Below, one piece after another: positions 1 through 6,032 of a stretch of DNA of 6,032 bases. Position 1 is the stretch's first letter; each line of letters begins with the position of its first letter. A program made the position numbers and the translations under genes. Below the pieces are notes generated by a model. The model had not been told where the DNA came from. It made no database searches and saw only the letters and a program-made list of their open reading frames with translations. Source of the DNA: an uncultured Thermoproteales archaeon (GTDB lineage Archaea; Thermoproteota; Thermoprotei; Thermoproteales; Thermoproteaceae); NCBI GenBank assembly GCA_946480885.1, contig CAMLLK010000074.1:1-6032 (forward strand), given 5' to 3'.

Positions 1-705
1 CAACACATCTCCCGGCGTTGCCTCTAACCACGTGGCGTATTTATCAGCAGTAAGCGGCCACTGGTCCCACCACCTTGCGCCAAATCGAAAGCCTATGTCG
101 TCACTTAGGCGGTAGTTACGGACTAACACACGGGCGTCGCACCCCCAGGCCTTGTATACATAATTAGGCGACCGCCACCCTAAGACCCAATCCACTCCTT
201 CTGTCAAGACGGTAGAGTAGCCTAATGAATAGAGGGTACAAGCCACGTCGTTGTTGTAGATAAATTCTGTATTCTCGGCTGTTTTTGGCCTATACCCAAC
301 AACCTCCTCTACTAATTCGGCTTGCATTTTTATCTGTTCTACAAACTCCTCTCTGTCTATAAACCAAGCGAGACTGTGGAAATAAGTCTGGGCGGCAAAC
401 TCCGCCACTTCTCTAGAGGCTAAAGTTTGGAAGAGCTCCACGGCCTCGGGGATCCACTTTTTCATATACTCAAGTGCCAAGCCGCTGATACTAAACGTCA
501 CTTTGAAGTCTGGAATCTCCCGCGCCGCCTCTAACAAAATCTCAGTGGCCTTCACATAGACCCTCCTCCCAACTCTTTCAAAAATAGACTTATCCAACTC
601 GACGTAAAAAATTTCTTCGTCTAGTGGCCTCTTTGGTAAAACTCTGACTAGGTCTGCTCTCACCCGCCTCGGCTGGTGTACTTCAAAAAACAACACTACG
701 TCCAT
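1..705 (-). CDS. GH57 glycoside hydrolase, alpha-amylase type (N-terminal part, runs off the left edge)
   Basis: This minus-strand frame is open from ATG at 705 down to base 1 (235 codons, no stop), so the C-terminus lies outside the window. GH57 enzymes cleave or transfer alpha-1,4-glucan chains with retention of configuration. Visible family motifs, in order: HQP at residues 10-12 in a hydrophobic first strand (VVLFFEVHQP); a FSISG segment near 71-75; NTEFIYNN at 145-152, where E147 matches the family's catalytic nucleophile; and LSDDIGFRF at 200-208, carrying the acid/base Asp (D202 or D203, probably the second). The motif wording resembles the archaeal alpha-amylase subgroup more than 4-alpha-glucanotransferases or amylopullulanases. 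No signal peptide is visible, so it is probably cytoplasmic and acts on stored glycogen or imported maltodextrin. It diverges from the FOR gene across 40 bp. The family is secure; the exact specificity is inferred. Confidence 0.88.
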   Translation of the reverse strand, partial: MDVVLFFEVHQPRRVRADLVRVLPKRPLDEEIFYVELDKSIFERVGRRVYVKATEILLEAAREIPDFKVTFSISGLALEYMKKWIPEAVELFQTLASREVAEFAAQTYFHSLAWFIDREEFVEQIKMQAELVEEVVGYRPKTAENTEFIYNNDVACTLYSLGYSTVLTEGVDWVLGWRSPNYVYKAWGCDARVLVRNYRLSDDIGFRFGARWWDQWPLTADKYATWLEATPGDVL

Positions 706-718
706 GATATAGGTAACA

Positions 719-734
719 CATTTATAATAATATC
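719..734. promoter_or_regulatory. AT-rich TATA-like island shared by divergent genes
   Basis: The 40-bp gap between the GH57 start (705) and the FOR start (746) holds one AT-rich block. Read on the plus strand it gives TTTATAATAA (721-730), centred about 22 nt before the FOR ATG. Read on the minus strand it gives TATTATTATAAA (732-721), centred roughly 21-23 nt before the GH57 ATG. There is no room for a leader with a Shine-Dalgarno site on either side, so both mRNAs are probably leaderless. Two TBP footprints would overlap here, so the promoters may compete. Inferred from position and base composition only. Confidence 0.6.
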
Positions 735-745
735 TAACTCCTAAT

Positions 746-2563
746 ATGGCTGGTTGGCAAGGGAGAGTGCTTAGAGTAAATTTAACAAAAAAGAAAGCCG
801 TAACACAGGCGTTAGACGCCTCTATTGCTAAGACATTCATCGGGGGGAGAGGCCTCGCTGCAAAGCTTCTATGGGACGAGCTCCCCCCAGGCGTAGACCC
901 CCTCTCTCCCTATAATAAACTCATCTTCGCCACTGGTCCCTTAACTGGCTTACCTGGTCCAAACTTCGGTAAGATGGTCGTGGCTGCTAAGAGCCCTCTG
1001 ACGGGGGGGTACGGCGACGGGAATATAGGGACGTGGGTCGCCGTAAATTTAAGAAAGGCTGGCTACGACGCTTTGATTATAGAAGGGAGAGCAGACAGAC
1101 CTATCTACCTCTACATCGATGGAGAGAGAGTGGAGTTTATAAATGCAGGAGACGTATGGGGACTAAACGCATGGGCTGCTGAGGAGAGGCTTCAGAAAAT
1201 ACACGGCAGAGACGCCGCGGTTGTGACAATTGGACCAGCCGGCGAGAATTTAGTAAAATTCGCCACTGTGGTATCTCACAGAGGTAGGTCGGGGGGGAGG
1301 CCGGGCATGGGCGCAGTTATGGGTTCAAAGTTGTTAAAGGCTGTGGTGGTGAAAGGGAGAGGCGAGATACCTATTGCCGATAGACAGACGTATCAAAAAC
1401 TAGCCGTGGAGTCTGTAAAAGAGGGCTCTAGTAGCCCTAGTTACAACTTCTGGATGAGACAAGGCACCACTGCCACTGTGGAGTGGGCACAAGAGGCCAG
1501 CGTGTTGCCGACGTATAACTTCACAGAGGGTCAGTTTGAAGAATTTTCTAAAATCGGGGGAGCAGTGGTGGAGGCATTAGAGACAGACCTCAAGTCGTGT
1601 CCACTATGTTTTATGGCATGTGGCCACTGGGTCCCGTCGGAGAGCGGGACGGTGGAGGTTGACTACGAAAACTTGGCGATGTTGGGGTCGAACTTGGGTA
1701 TAGGCGACATTACAAAAGTGGGGGAGTTAAATAAAATTGCAGACGCCATGGGGATGGACACTATTTCTCTAGGCAATGTCTTAGGCTACGTCATGGAGGC
1801 CTCTGAGAGAGGGCTGGGGGAGAGGCTGGGCTTTGTGTTAGAGTGGGGGGACTACGAATCTGCTAAACAACTGGCCTATGACATCGCCTATAGGAGAGGC
1901 CTCGGCGACGTTTTAGCAGACGGCGTGAGGAAAGTGGCTGAGGTAATAGGGGGTCAGGATTTCGCAATGCATGTGAAAGGGTTGGAAGTTTCTGCGTACG
2001 ACTGCCACGCAGCTCCCGCAATGGCGCTTGCCTATGCCACGTCTCCCATAGGCGCGCACCACAAAGACGCTTGGGTTATCGCATGGGAGGTGAAGACAGA
2101 TAGATTGGGCTACGGCAGAGAGAAGGCAGAGAAAGTAGTAGAGCTCCAGAGGGTTAGAGGGGGCTGGTTCGAGACGTTTGTAGGTTGCCGCTTCCCGTGG
2201 GTAGAGGTGGGGCTATCTCTAGAGTGGTATGTGAAATTGTTTAAAGCCGCCACTGGGCTAGACGTGGGGTTTGAGTACTTTAACGAAGTGGGGGATAGGA
2301 TATATACATTGATTAGAGCTTTTTGGATTAGAGAATACGGAGGCTGGAGTAGAGAGATGGACATGCCGCCAAAGAAGTGGTTTAAACAGCCGCTGACTGT
2401 AGGCCCTCTCAAGGGGGCAAGGTTAGACTACGACGGCTATAATAAACTCTTAGACTACTACTATGAAATCAGGAGGTGGAGTAGAGAGGGAGTGCCGACG
2501 AGAGAAACATTTGAGAGACTAGGCCTTGGAGACGTGGCTGCGCAGTTAGAGAACTACATATAA
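746..2563 (+). CDS. for: Tungsten-containing formaldehyde:ferredoxin oxidoreductase (FOR, AOR family)
   Basis: A complete 605-residue member of the tungstopterin aldehyde:ferredoxin oxidoreductase family, which oxidises aldehydes to acids and reduces ferredoxin in the cytoplasm. Three cysteines of the [4Fe-4S] site are C285, C288 and C292 (CPLCFMAC); the fourth is C481 in VGCRFPW. The pterin-binding DxxGxD motif is D333-D338 (DAMGMD). E308 in DYEN and the H438-H439 pair in GAHHKDAW fit the active-site Glu and His known from this family. From memory, the N-terminus (GWQGRVLRVNL), SPLTGGYGDGN, RPGMGAVMGSK, LGSNLGIG, HVKGLEVSAY and SPIGAHHKDAWVIAW match Pyrococcus furiosus FOR much better than its AOR. 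FOR prefers C1-C3 aldehydes and acid-substituted or dialdehydes in vitro; its natural substrate is uncertain. The start is fixed by the family N-terminus. No MoaD-like or ferredoxin gene is adjacent. Confidence 0.9.
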   Translation: MAGWQGRVLRVNLTKKKAVTQALDASIAKTFIGGRGLAAKLLWDELPPGVDPLSPYNKLIFATGPLTGLPGPNFGKMVVAAKSPLTGGYGDGNIGTWVAVNLRKAGYDALIIEGRADRPIYLYIDGERVEFINAGDVWGLNAWAAEERLQKIHGRDAAVVTIGPAGENLVKFATVVSHRGRSGGRPGMGAVMGSKLLKAVVVKGRGEIPIADRQTYQKLAVESVKEGSSSPSYNFWMRQGTTATVEWAQEASVLPTYNFTEGQFEEFSKIGGAVVEALETDLKSCPLCFMACGHWVPSESGTVEVDYENLAMLGSNLGIGDITKVGELNKIADAMGMDTISLGNVLGYVMEASERGLGERLGFVLEWGDYESAKQLAYDIAYRRGLGDVLADGVRKVAEVIGGQDFAMHVKGLEVSAYDCHAAPAMALAYATSPIGAHHKDAWVIAWEVKTDRLGYGREKAEKVVELQRVRGGWFETFVGCRFPWVEVGLSLEWYVKLFKAATGLDVGFEYFNEVGDRIYTLIRAFWIREYGGWSREMDMPPKKWFKQPLTVGPLKGARLDYDGYNKLLDYYYEIRRWSREGVPTRETFERLGLGDVAAQLENYI

Positions 2564-2572
2564 TTTTTAAAA
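2564..2572 (+). promoter_or_regulatory. TATA-like box (and T-tract) between FOR and the phosphorylase
   Basis: TTTTTAAAA begins directly after the FOR stop codon (2561-2563). It nearly matches the box before the nuclease-like gene at 5535-5544. Its centre is 17 nt before the GTG at 2585 and 23 nt before the GTG at 2591. It could drive the phosphorylase and ThiI genes independently of FOR. Its five Ts could also help end FOR transcripts, since archaeal terminators are often plain T-tracts. Function is inferred. Confidence 0.5.
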
Positions 2573-2584
2573 CCTAGCACACGC

Positions 2585-4045
2585 GTGGCTGTGATTGTAT
2601 CAATTACCCCAGAGCTTGGGATAGACGTAGTGAAAAACTACGCAGGTGGCCTTGGCGTCTTAGAGGGTGATAAATTCTACGCGGCTGCGCGGCTGGGAGT
2701 GCCATATACAGTAATTACTCTCTTCTACCCAGAGGGGTATGTCGAATATATTGAAACAAACGGCGAATTGACGCCTCGGAGTGAGAGAAATACTCTAGAG
2801 AATCTAAAGTATTTAGAGACTTCGGAAATCGAGGCGAGGGGGGAGAGGGTAGTGGTATCGTACTACGTCTATCAAATAGGGGAGGCGAGGGCGGTTTTTG
2901 TAAATGTAGAAAAGCCGGAGTGGGCTGTAAAAGCCGCTAGGAGGCTTTATTTTGAAGACACAGAGGCCGAGAGGTTTTATAAATATCTTATCTTAGGCAA
3001 GGCGGCTGTTAATTACGTTGATAGATATGTCGGGTGGGACAGAGTCAAATATTTCGACTTACAAGAGGCCTATACTGTATTTTCTCTATTTTTTAGACGC
3101 CACCCCCACGCCCGGCTTATAATACACACACCAGCCCCCTGGGGACACCCCACAATCCACAAGAGGTTTTTCAAAGAAGAGTTTGGATTCGACATGGCTA
3201 TGGAGCCTGTGGTTTTGACAGAAGTCGGCCTCTCAATGGCCGGCGAGGGCGTGGTGGTGTCTAGAAAAATGGTGAAGTTGACGTGTAACACCTTCCCACA
3301 CCACTGTCATAAAGTCAAAGCGGTGACAAACGCCGTAGAGGTGCCTCGGTGGCGCCACCCAAAGCTGGCGGGGGTAAAAGACGTAGAGAAGTTGGTGAAA
3401 ATTAGAAAAGAAATAAAAGAAGAGGCGTTGAGGGCCCTTGGGATAAACCCACGAGGGAAAGTAGTGTTGTCTTGGGCTAGGAGAGTCACGCAGTATAAAA
3501 GGCCTCACTTTGTGCTTCAGCTACTAGAGGAGTTGAATAGAGATGTGGTGTTTATACTCGGAGGCAGAGCCCACCCCCGGGACCACTTCGGCGTGGAGAT
3601 GATGAAGAGATTTAAAGAAGCCGCCGAGTCTTTAGAAAACGTCTACTACTTCCCCTACTTAGACGTATCTACCATGAGACACATCCTCTGGGCCACTGAC
3701 ATCTGGCTCTTCACGCCCTTCAGCGGTTGGGAGGCCTCTGGCACTTCTTTTATGAAGGCGGGGGTGAACGGCGTGCCATCTGTGGCGTCTAGAGACGGCG
3801 CGGTGGTGGAAATAGTTAAAGACGGCGTAAATGGCTGGCTTTTTGGAGAAGACCGCGATAGATTACTGCCTCTCGACTCTCCAGATATAGAATCTAGAGA
3901 ATACGCCGAGTTTAGAAAAAAAGTAATTGAGGCGGTGGAGGCGTACTACAGCGGTAAATATTGGGACGTGGCTTATCAAGCATATATGGACTTTACAGAG
4001 TATTTCTCAATGGAGAGACTTTTCAAAGACTACGGATATTTATAG
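2585..4045 (+). CDS. glgP: Short alpha-glucan (glycogen/maltodextrin) phosphorylase, GT35, PLP-dependent
   Basis: Phosphorylases of family GT35 release glucose 1-phosphate from alpha-1,4-glucan ends using phosphate and a PLP cofactor. Landmarks: YAGGLGVLEGD (19-29), the N-terminal glycine-rich motif; an HTPxxxGH-like segment (IHTPAPWGH); VTNAVEVPRW, where close relatives usually have TNGVH; ARRVTQYKRP (298-307), in which R299-R300 align with the phosphate-site Lys-Arg of muscle phosphorylase and K305 with its Lys574; GGRAHPRDH; and EASGTSFMK (383-391), where K391 should form the Schiff base with PLP. At 486 residues it is well below the 800 or so of classical phosphorylases and looks shorter than most maltodextrin-type members, yet both ends look natural. 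GT5 glycogen synthase was considered, but the EASGT-x2-MK signature is specific to phosphorylases. The start is GTG at 2585 or, by promoter spacing, GTG at 2591. It probably acts with the nearby GH57 enzyme. Confidence 0.85.
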   Translation: MAVIVSITPELGIDVVKNYAGGLGVLEGDKFYAAARLGVPYTVITLFYPEGYVEYIETNGELTPRSERNTLENLKYLETSEIEARGERVVVSYYVYQIGEARAVFVNVEKPEWAVKAARRLYFEDTEAERFYKYLILGKAAVNYVDRYVGWDRVKYFDLQEAYTVFSLFFRRHPHARLIIHTPAPWGHPTIHKRFFKEEFGFDMAMEPVVLTEVGLSMAGEGVVVSRKMVKLTCNTFPHHCHKVKAVTNAVEVPRWRHPKLAGVKDVEKLVKIRKEIKEEALRALGINPRGKVVLSWARRVTQYKRPHFVLQLLEELNRDVVFILGGRAHPRDHFGVEMMKRFKEAAESLENVYYFPYLDVSTMRHILWATDIWLFTPFSGWEASGTSFMKAGVNGVPSVASRDGAVVEIVKDGVNGWLFGEDRDRLLPLDSPDIESREYAEFRKKVIEAVEAYYSGKYWDVAYQAYMDFTEYFSMERLFKDYGYL

Positions 4046-4049
4046 ATTA

Positions 4050-5507
4050 ATGGAAAAAGTATTGTTGATTAGACTGGGGGAGCTCACTGTAAAGAGTGGA
4101 AAGACTCGGGTAGAGATGGAGAAATTGTTACTAAGGGCGGCGAGAGAGGCCTCTGGAGAATGCGGCGGGGCTAAGCTGGCGTGGGAGCCCGGCCGTTTTT
4201 ACGCATGGGGAGACTTAGACTGTCTAAAAAAAACACTTTCTCACATATTTGGCATTAAGTCTCTAAGCCCGAGCCTAATGATGAGGTTTGAAAATATTCA
4301 AGAAGTCGTACAAGCAGCCGTCGCGATTTGGGGAGGAGAAGTGAAAGGCAAGAAGTTTGCGGTTAGAGTGCATAGGGTCGGTAGACACAGCTTTAAGTCT
4401 ATAGACCTCGCCGCAGCGGTTGGAGCCGCCTTAGTGGCCGAGGGGGGCTTGGTGGATTTAGAAAATCCAGAGGTGGAGTTCTACATCGAGGTGAGGGGGA
4501 GGAGGGCGTATCTATATAGAGAAATTATAGAGGGTCCCGGGGGCCTCCCTCTGGGCTCTGAAGGCAAGGTGTTGGCTTTGGTGTCAGGTGGCATAGACTC
4601 GCCGGTGGCCGCCTGGCTATCTATGAGAAGAGGCGCCCATGTAGATGTGTTTTATTGTAATCTAGGCGGGACTTGGGCGTTGAAACAAGCGTTGTTAGTC
4701 ATCAAGGCGTTGTTAAAATGGTCTTACGGCTACAACGCCAAGGTTATCTATAGCGACTGCGCCCCGGTGGCTAGGGCAATTAGACAAAAGGTAAGAGAGG
4801 AGTTGTGGAATATTGCGTTTAAGAGGGCGTTGTATCTCACCGCTGTGAGACTGGCGGAGAGAGTTAAAGCCGCCGCCATAGTCACCGGCGAGTCGCTGGG
4901 ACAAGTGTCTTCACAGACACTTCAAGCAATTGCGGCAGCTGAGCGGGGGATAGACCTGCCCATTCTTAGACCGTTGATTGGGTTAGACAAAGATGAGATA
5001 GTGGCCATGGCGAAGAAAATTGGGACATATGACCTCTCCGCCTCTATGTCTGAGTACTGCGCTATATTTAGCAAAAGGCCGAGGAAGTGGGCTTTGAGGT
5101 GGGAGGTAGAGGAGATAGACTTAGCCATACACGACGCCGTGGAGGAAGTTGTGAAAAACGCAGTGGTGTTGAGAAAAACAGAGCTGCCACGCCACCTTGA
5201 GTCTCTGACGCCTCCCCCAGATTTAGAAATTGAATCCCCGCCCCCCGGCTCAGTTGTGGTCGACCTACGCGACGAAAAGGCGTATAGAAAATGGCGACTA
5301 CCCGGCGCTGTGAGAGTAGACCCAGACAAAGTCTTAGAGTTTGTAGAACAAACAGGCGGCAAAGTATATGTCTTTTATTGCCACAGCGGGAGTCTAAGTA
5401 GAGAAGTGGCTGAAAGTTTGAGAAAACTCGGCGTGAGGGCCTACTCTCTCAGACTGTGGCGTACTTCTTCACATAGTCTGCAAAGGGACACTACATCACA
5501 TAATTGA
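4050..5507 (+). CDS. thiI: ThiI: tRNA uridine 4-sulfurtransferase with C-terminal rhodanese domain
   Basis: ThiI adenylates U8 of tRNA and replaces its oxygen with sulfur to give 4-thiouridine. The 485-residue protein has the full domain order: N-terminal ferredoxin-like region (about 1-60), THUMP tRNA-binding domain (about 60-165, with FAVRVHRVGRHSF), and a PP-loop ATPase domain starting at SGGIDSP (179-185) with the family signature GESLGQVSSQT. C337 in SEYCAIFSK matches the E. coli catalytic Cys344. A rhodanese domain (about 395 onward, VVVDLRDEKAYRKW) has C444 in FYCHSGSLSR as the persulfide carrier, like E. coli Cys456. Many archaeal ThiI proteins lack the rhodanese part. Thiamine thiazole synthesis is a less likely role in archaea. 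The start is ATG 4050, 4 nt after the phosphorylase stop; no Shine-Dalgarno site is visible. An upstream extension overlapping the phosphorylase is not family-like. The last 17 residues look out of frame. Confidence 0.92.
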   Translation: MEKVLLIRLGELTVKSGKTRVEMEKLLLRAAREASGECGGAKLAWEPGRFYAWGDLDCLKKTLSHIFGIKSLSPSLMMRFENIQEVVQAAVAIWGGEVKGKKFAVRVHRVGRHSFKSIDLAAAVGAALVAEGGLVDLENPEVEFYIEVRGRRAYLYREIIEGPGGLPLGSEGKVLALVSGGIDSPVAAWLSMRRGAHVDVFYCNLGGTWALKQALLVIKALLKWSYGYNAKVIYSDCAPVARAIRQKVREELWNIAFKRALYLTAVRLAERVKAAAIVTGESLGQVSSQTLQAIAAAERGIDLPILRPLIGLDKDEIVAMAKKIGTYDLSASMSEYCAIFSKRPRKWALRWEVEEIDLAIHDAVEEVVKNAVVLRKTELPRHLESLTPPPDLEIESPPPGSVVVDLRDEKAYRKWRLPGAVRVDPDKVLEFVEQTGGKVYVFYCHSGSLSREVAESLRKLGVRAYSLRLWRTSSHSLQRDTTSHN

Positions 5508-5523
5508 TAGATTGGGGGTTTAA
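5455..5523 (+). other. Alternative-frame 3' end of thiI (possible frameshift)
   Basis: After AYSLR (residues 464-468) the thiI frame ends in LWRTSSHSLQRDTTSHN, rich in Ser, Thr and His, with codons such as CGT, TCA and CAA that are scarce earlier in the gene. Skipping one base at about 5454 opens a second frame from 5455 to a TAA at 5521-5523, encoding CGVLLHIVCKGTLHHIIDRL followed by GV. This resembles the usual end of a rhodanese domain, a GGV-like turn followed by a helix, and its codons look more like the rest of the gene. It may be a sequence error, a real mutation, or chance. No homopolymer or classical slippery site lies at the junction. Confidence 0.4.
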
Positions 5524-5539
5524 GTTTTTACCAATTTTT
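5524..5539 (+). terminator. Possible T-tract terminator after thiI
   Basis: Two runs of five Ts (5525-5529 and 5535-5539) follow the thiI stop codon and the alternative-frame stop at 5521. Archaeal RNA polymerase often terminates on such tracts without a hairpin, and no hairpin is visible here. The second run overlaps the TATA-like box of the next gene, so the assignment is tentative. Confidence 0.3.
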
Positions 5540-5544
5540 AAAAA
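5535..5544 (+). promoter_or_regulatory. TATA-like box of the MBL-fold gene
   Basis: TTTTTAAAAA is centred about 24 nt before the GTG at 5564, the spacing expected for a leaderless crenarchaeal transcript. It nearly matches the box at 2564-2572. A run of seven Gs (5547-5553) lies between the box and the start codon and does not form a convincing Shine-Dalgarno site. Confidence 0.6.
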
Positions 5545-5563
5545 GTGGGGGGGTTGGTGTATT

Positions 5564-6032
5564 GTGAATATTTACTTCGCCGGGGGTATCTACGTCGAGG
5601 CCAAAGGAGTGAGATTTGTAGTAGATCCATACAAACCGGTGAGAGGCCGCGTGGACTTTGTGTTAGTGACTCATGGACACAGCGACCACGTCTCGAGACA
5701 CGTCTTACGTCAATTCGTAGTGGCGTCTGAAGAGACTTTTAAAGCCCTAGCCGCACGTCTAGGCGCCTTACCTCCGCGGCGTATAGCCACTGCGCCTGGG
5801 AAAGTATTAGAAATAGGCGACGTCCAAGTGGCAGTGCTAGAGGCCGGCCACATCATAGGAAGTGTGATGTATTTAGTAGAGGTGGGGGGAGTTCAGATTT
5901 TATTCACCGGCGACTTCAATACAGTGGGTTCTATCGCTACCGACGCCGCCGACTCTATAGAGAGACCAGATATATTAGTTATGGAGGCCACATACGGTGA
6001 CTCAAACTACGTCTTCCCAAATAGAGCGGAAA
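5564..6032 (+). CDS. Metallo-beta-lactamase-fold nuclease-like protein, COG1236 type (N-terminal part, runs off the right edge)
   Basis: The frame is open from GTG 5564 to the window end (156 complete codons). It carries the metal-binding motifs of the MBL fold: THGHSDH (H37, H39, D41, H42), the histidine in EAGHIIGS (H96), and TGDFN (D117), followed by MEATYGD (E141-D146). The EAGHIIGS-TGDF-EATYG pattern is typical of the RNA-processing exonuclease/CPSF group (COG1236) and of small DNA-ligase-associated exonuclease-like proteins, where VVDPYKPV near the start also fits. There is no N-terminal KH region, so it is not the archaeal CPSF1 (FttA) type. A beta-CASP domain, if present, would lie beyond the edge. 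Upstream codons in this frame contain no other start, and the TATA-like spacing supports GTG 5564. Zn-dependent phosphodiesterase chemistry is expected; whether the substrate is RNA or DNA cannot be told here. Confidence 0.8.
   Translation, partial: MNIYFAGGIYVEAKGVRFVVDPYKPVRGRVDFVLVTHGHSDHVSRHVLRQFVVASEETFKALAARLGALPPRRIATAPGKVLEIGDVQVAVLEAGHIIGSVMYLVEVGGVQILFTGDFNTVGSIATDAADSIERPDILVMEATYGDSNYVFPNRAE

Noticed and set aside
1001..1010. Runs of seven Gs within the FOR gene (also near 1290)
   Set aside because: They encode Gly-Gly in conserved motifs (LTGGYGDGN, RSGGRPG) and follow the purine-rich coding style of the window; no repeat or quadruplex array is built from them.
2110..2412. 100-codon open frame on the minus strand inside the FOR gene
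   Set aside because: It is antisense to a region of FOR with strong family motifs, has a low-complexity composition and matches no recognisable family; it mirrors the codon bias of the real gene.
3070..3508. Three overlapping minus-strand open frames inside the phosphorylase gene
   Set aside because: They lie opposite conserved phosphorylase motifs, overlap one another in different frames and show no domain features.
3927..4049. N-terminal extension of ThiI by 41 codons into the phosphorylase gene
   Set aside because: The extension is not ThiI-like, while ATG 4050 gives the family N-terminus MEKVLLIRLGELTVKSG.
4276..4285. TGATGA matches that could be C boxes of C/D box sRNAs (also near 3599)
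   Set aside because: They lie inside conserved coding sequence, and no properly spaced D and C'/D' boxes were seen.
4713..5362. Minus-strand open frames (4713-4904 and 4922-5362) inside thiI
   Set aside because: The longer one reaches 146 codons but is Ser/Thr-rich, with no recognisable motif, and sits opposite the PP-loop and rhodanese coding sequence.
5545..5730. 61-codon plus-strand frame beginning at GTG 5545
   Set aside because: It overlaps the MBL-fold gene in another frame, which carries the HxHxDH metal motif; the short frame has no features.

Overview
The window looks like a piece of chromosome from a hyperthermophilic crenarchaeon, most likely Pyrobaculum or a close relative in the Thermoproteales. 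This rests on the gene content (a tungsten aldehyde oxidoreductase, a GH57 amylase, a rhodanese-bearing ThiI), AGG/AGA-dominated arginine codons, very tight spacing, and TATA-like boxes 22-24 nt before start codons, which implies leaderless mRNAs. The genus is inferred from these traits; no rRNA is present.

Layout. The minus strand (705 to the left edge) carries the N-terminal 235 residues of a GH57 alpha-amylase-type glycoside hydrolase, which runs out of the window. A 40-bp AT-rich gap (706-745) separates it from a divergent, complete tungstopterin oxidoreductase of the formaldehyde:ferredoxin type (FOR, 746-2563). Then, all on the plus strand, come a short glycogen/maltodextrin phosphorylase (GT35, 2585-4045), a ThiI tRNA 4-thiouridine synthetase with a C-terminal rhodanese domain (4050-5507), and the N-terminal part of a metallo-beta-lactamase-fold nuclease-like protein (5564 to the right edge). 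More than 95% of the window is coding, and no gene-free stretch exceeds 60 bases. I saw no tRNA, rRNA, CRISPR, insertion sequence or repeat array.

How the genes fit together. The GH57 enzyme and the phosphorylase make a plausible cytoplasmic alpha-glucan breakdown pair: one trims or rearranges the polymer, the other releases glucose 1-phosphate. FOR lies between them and would pass electrons from small aldehydes or acid-substituted aldehydes to ferredoxin, so the left half may be a carbohydrate/central carbon neighbourhood. ThiI follows the phosphorylase by 4 nt and is probably co-transcribed, although the functions are unrelated. The nuclease-like gene has its own promoter-like box.

Nothing here amounts to a clearly new system. 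The points most worth a second look are the unusually compact phosphorylase, a possible frameshift at the very end of ThiI (another frame completes the rhodanese domain better), the shared divergent promoter, and a start-codon correction for the phosphorylase suggested by TATA spacing.
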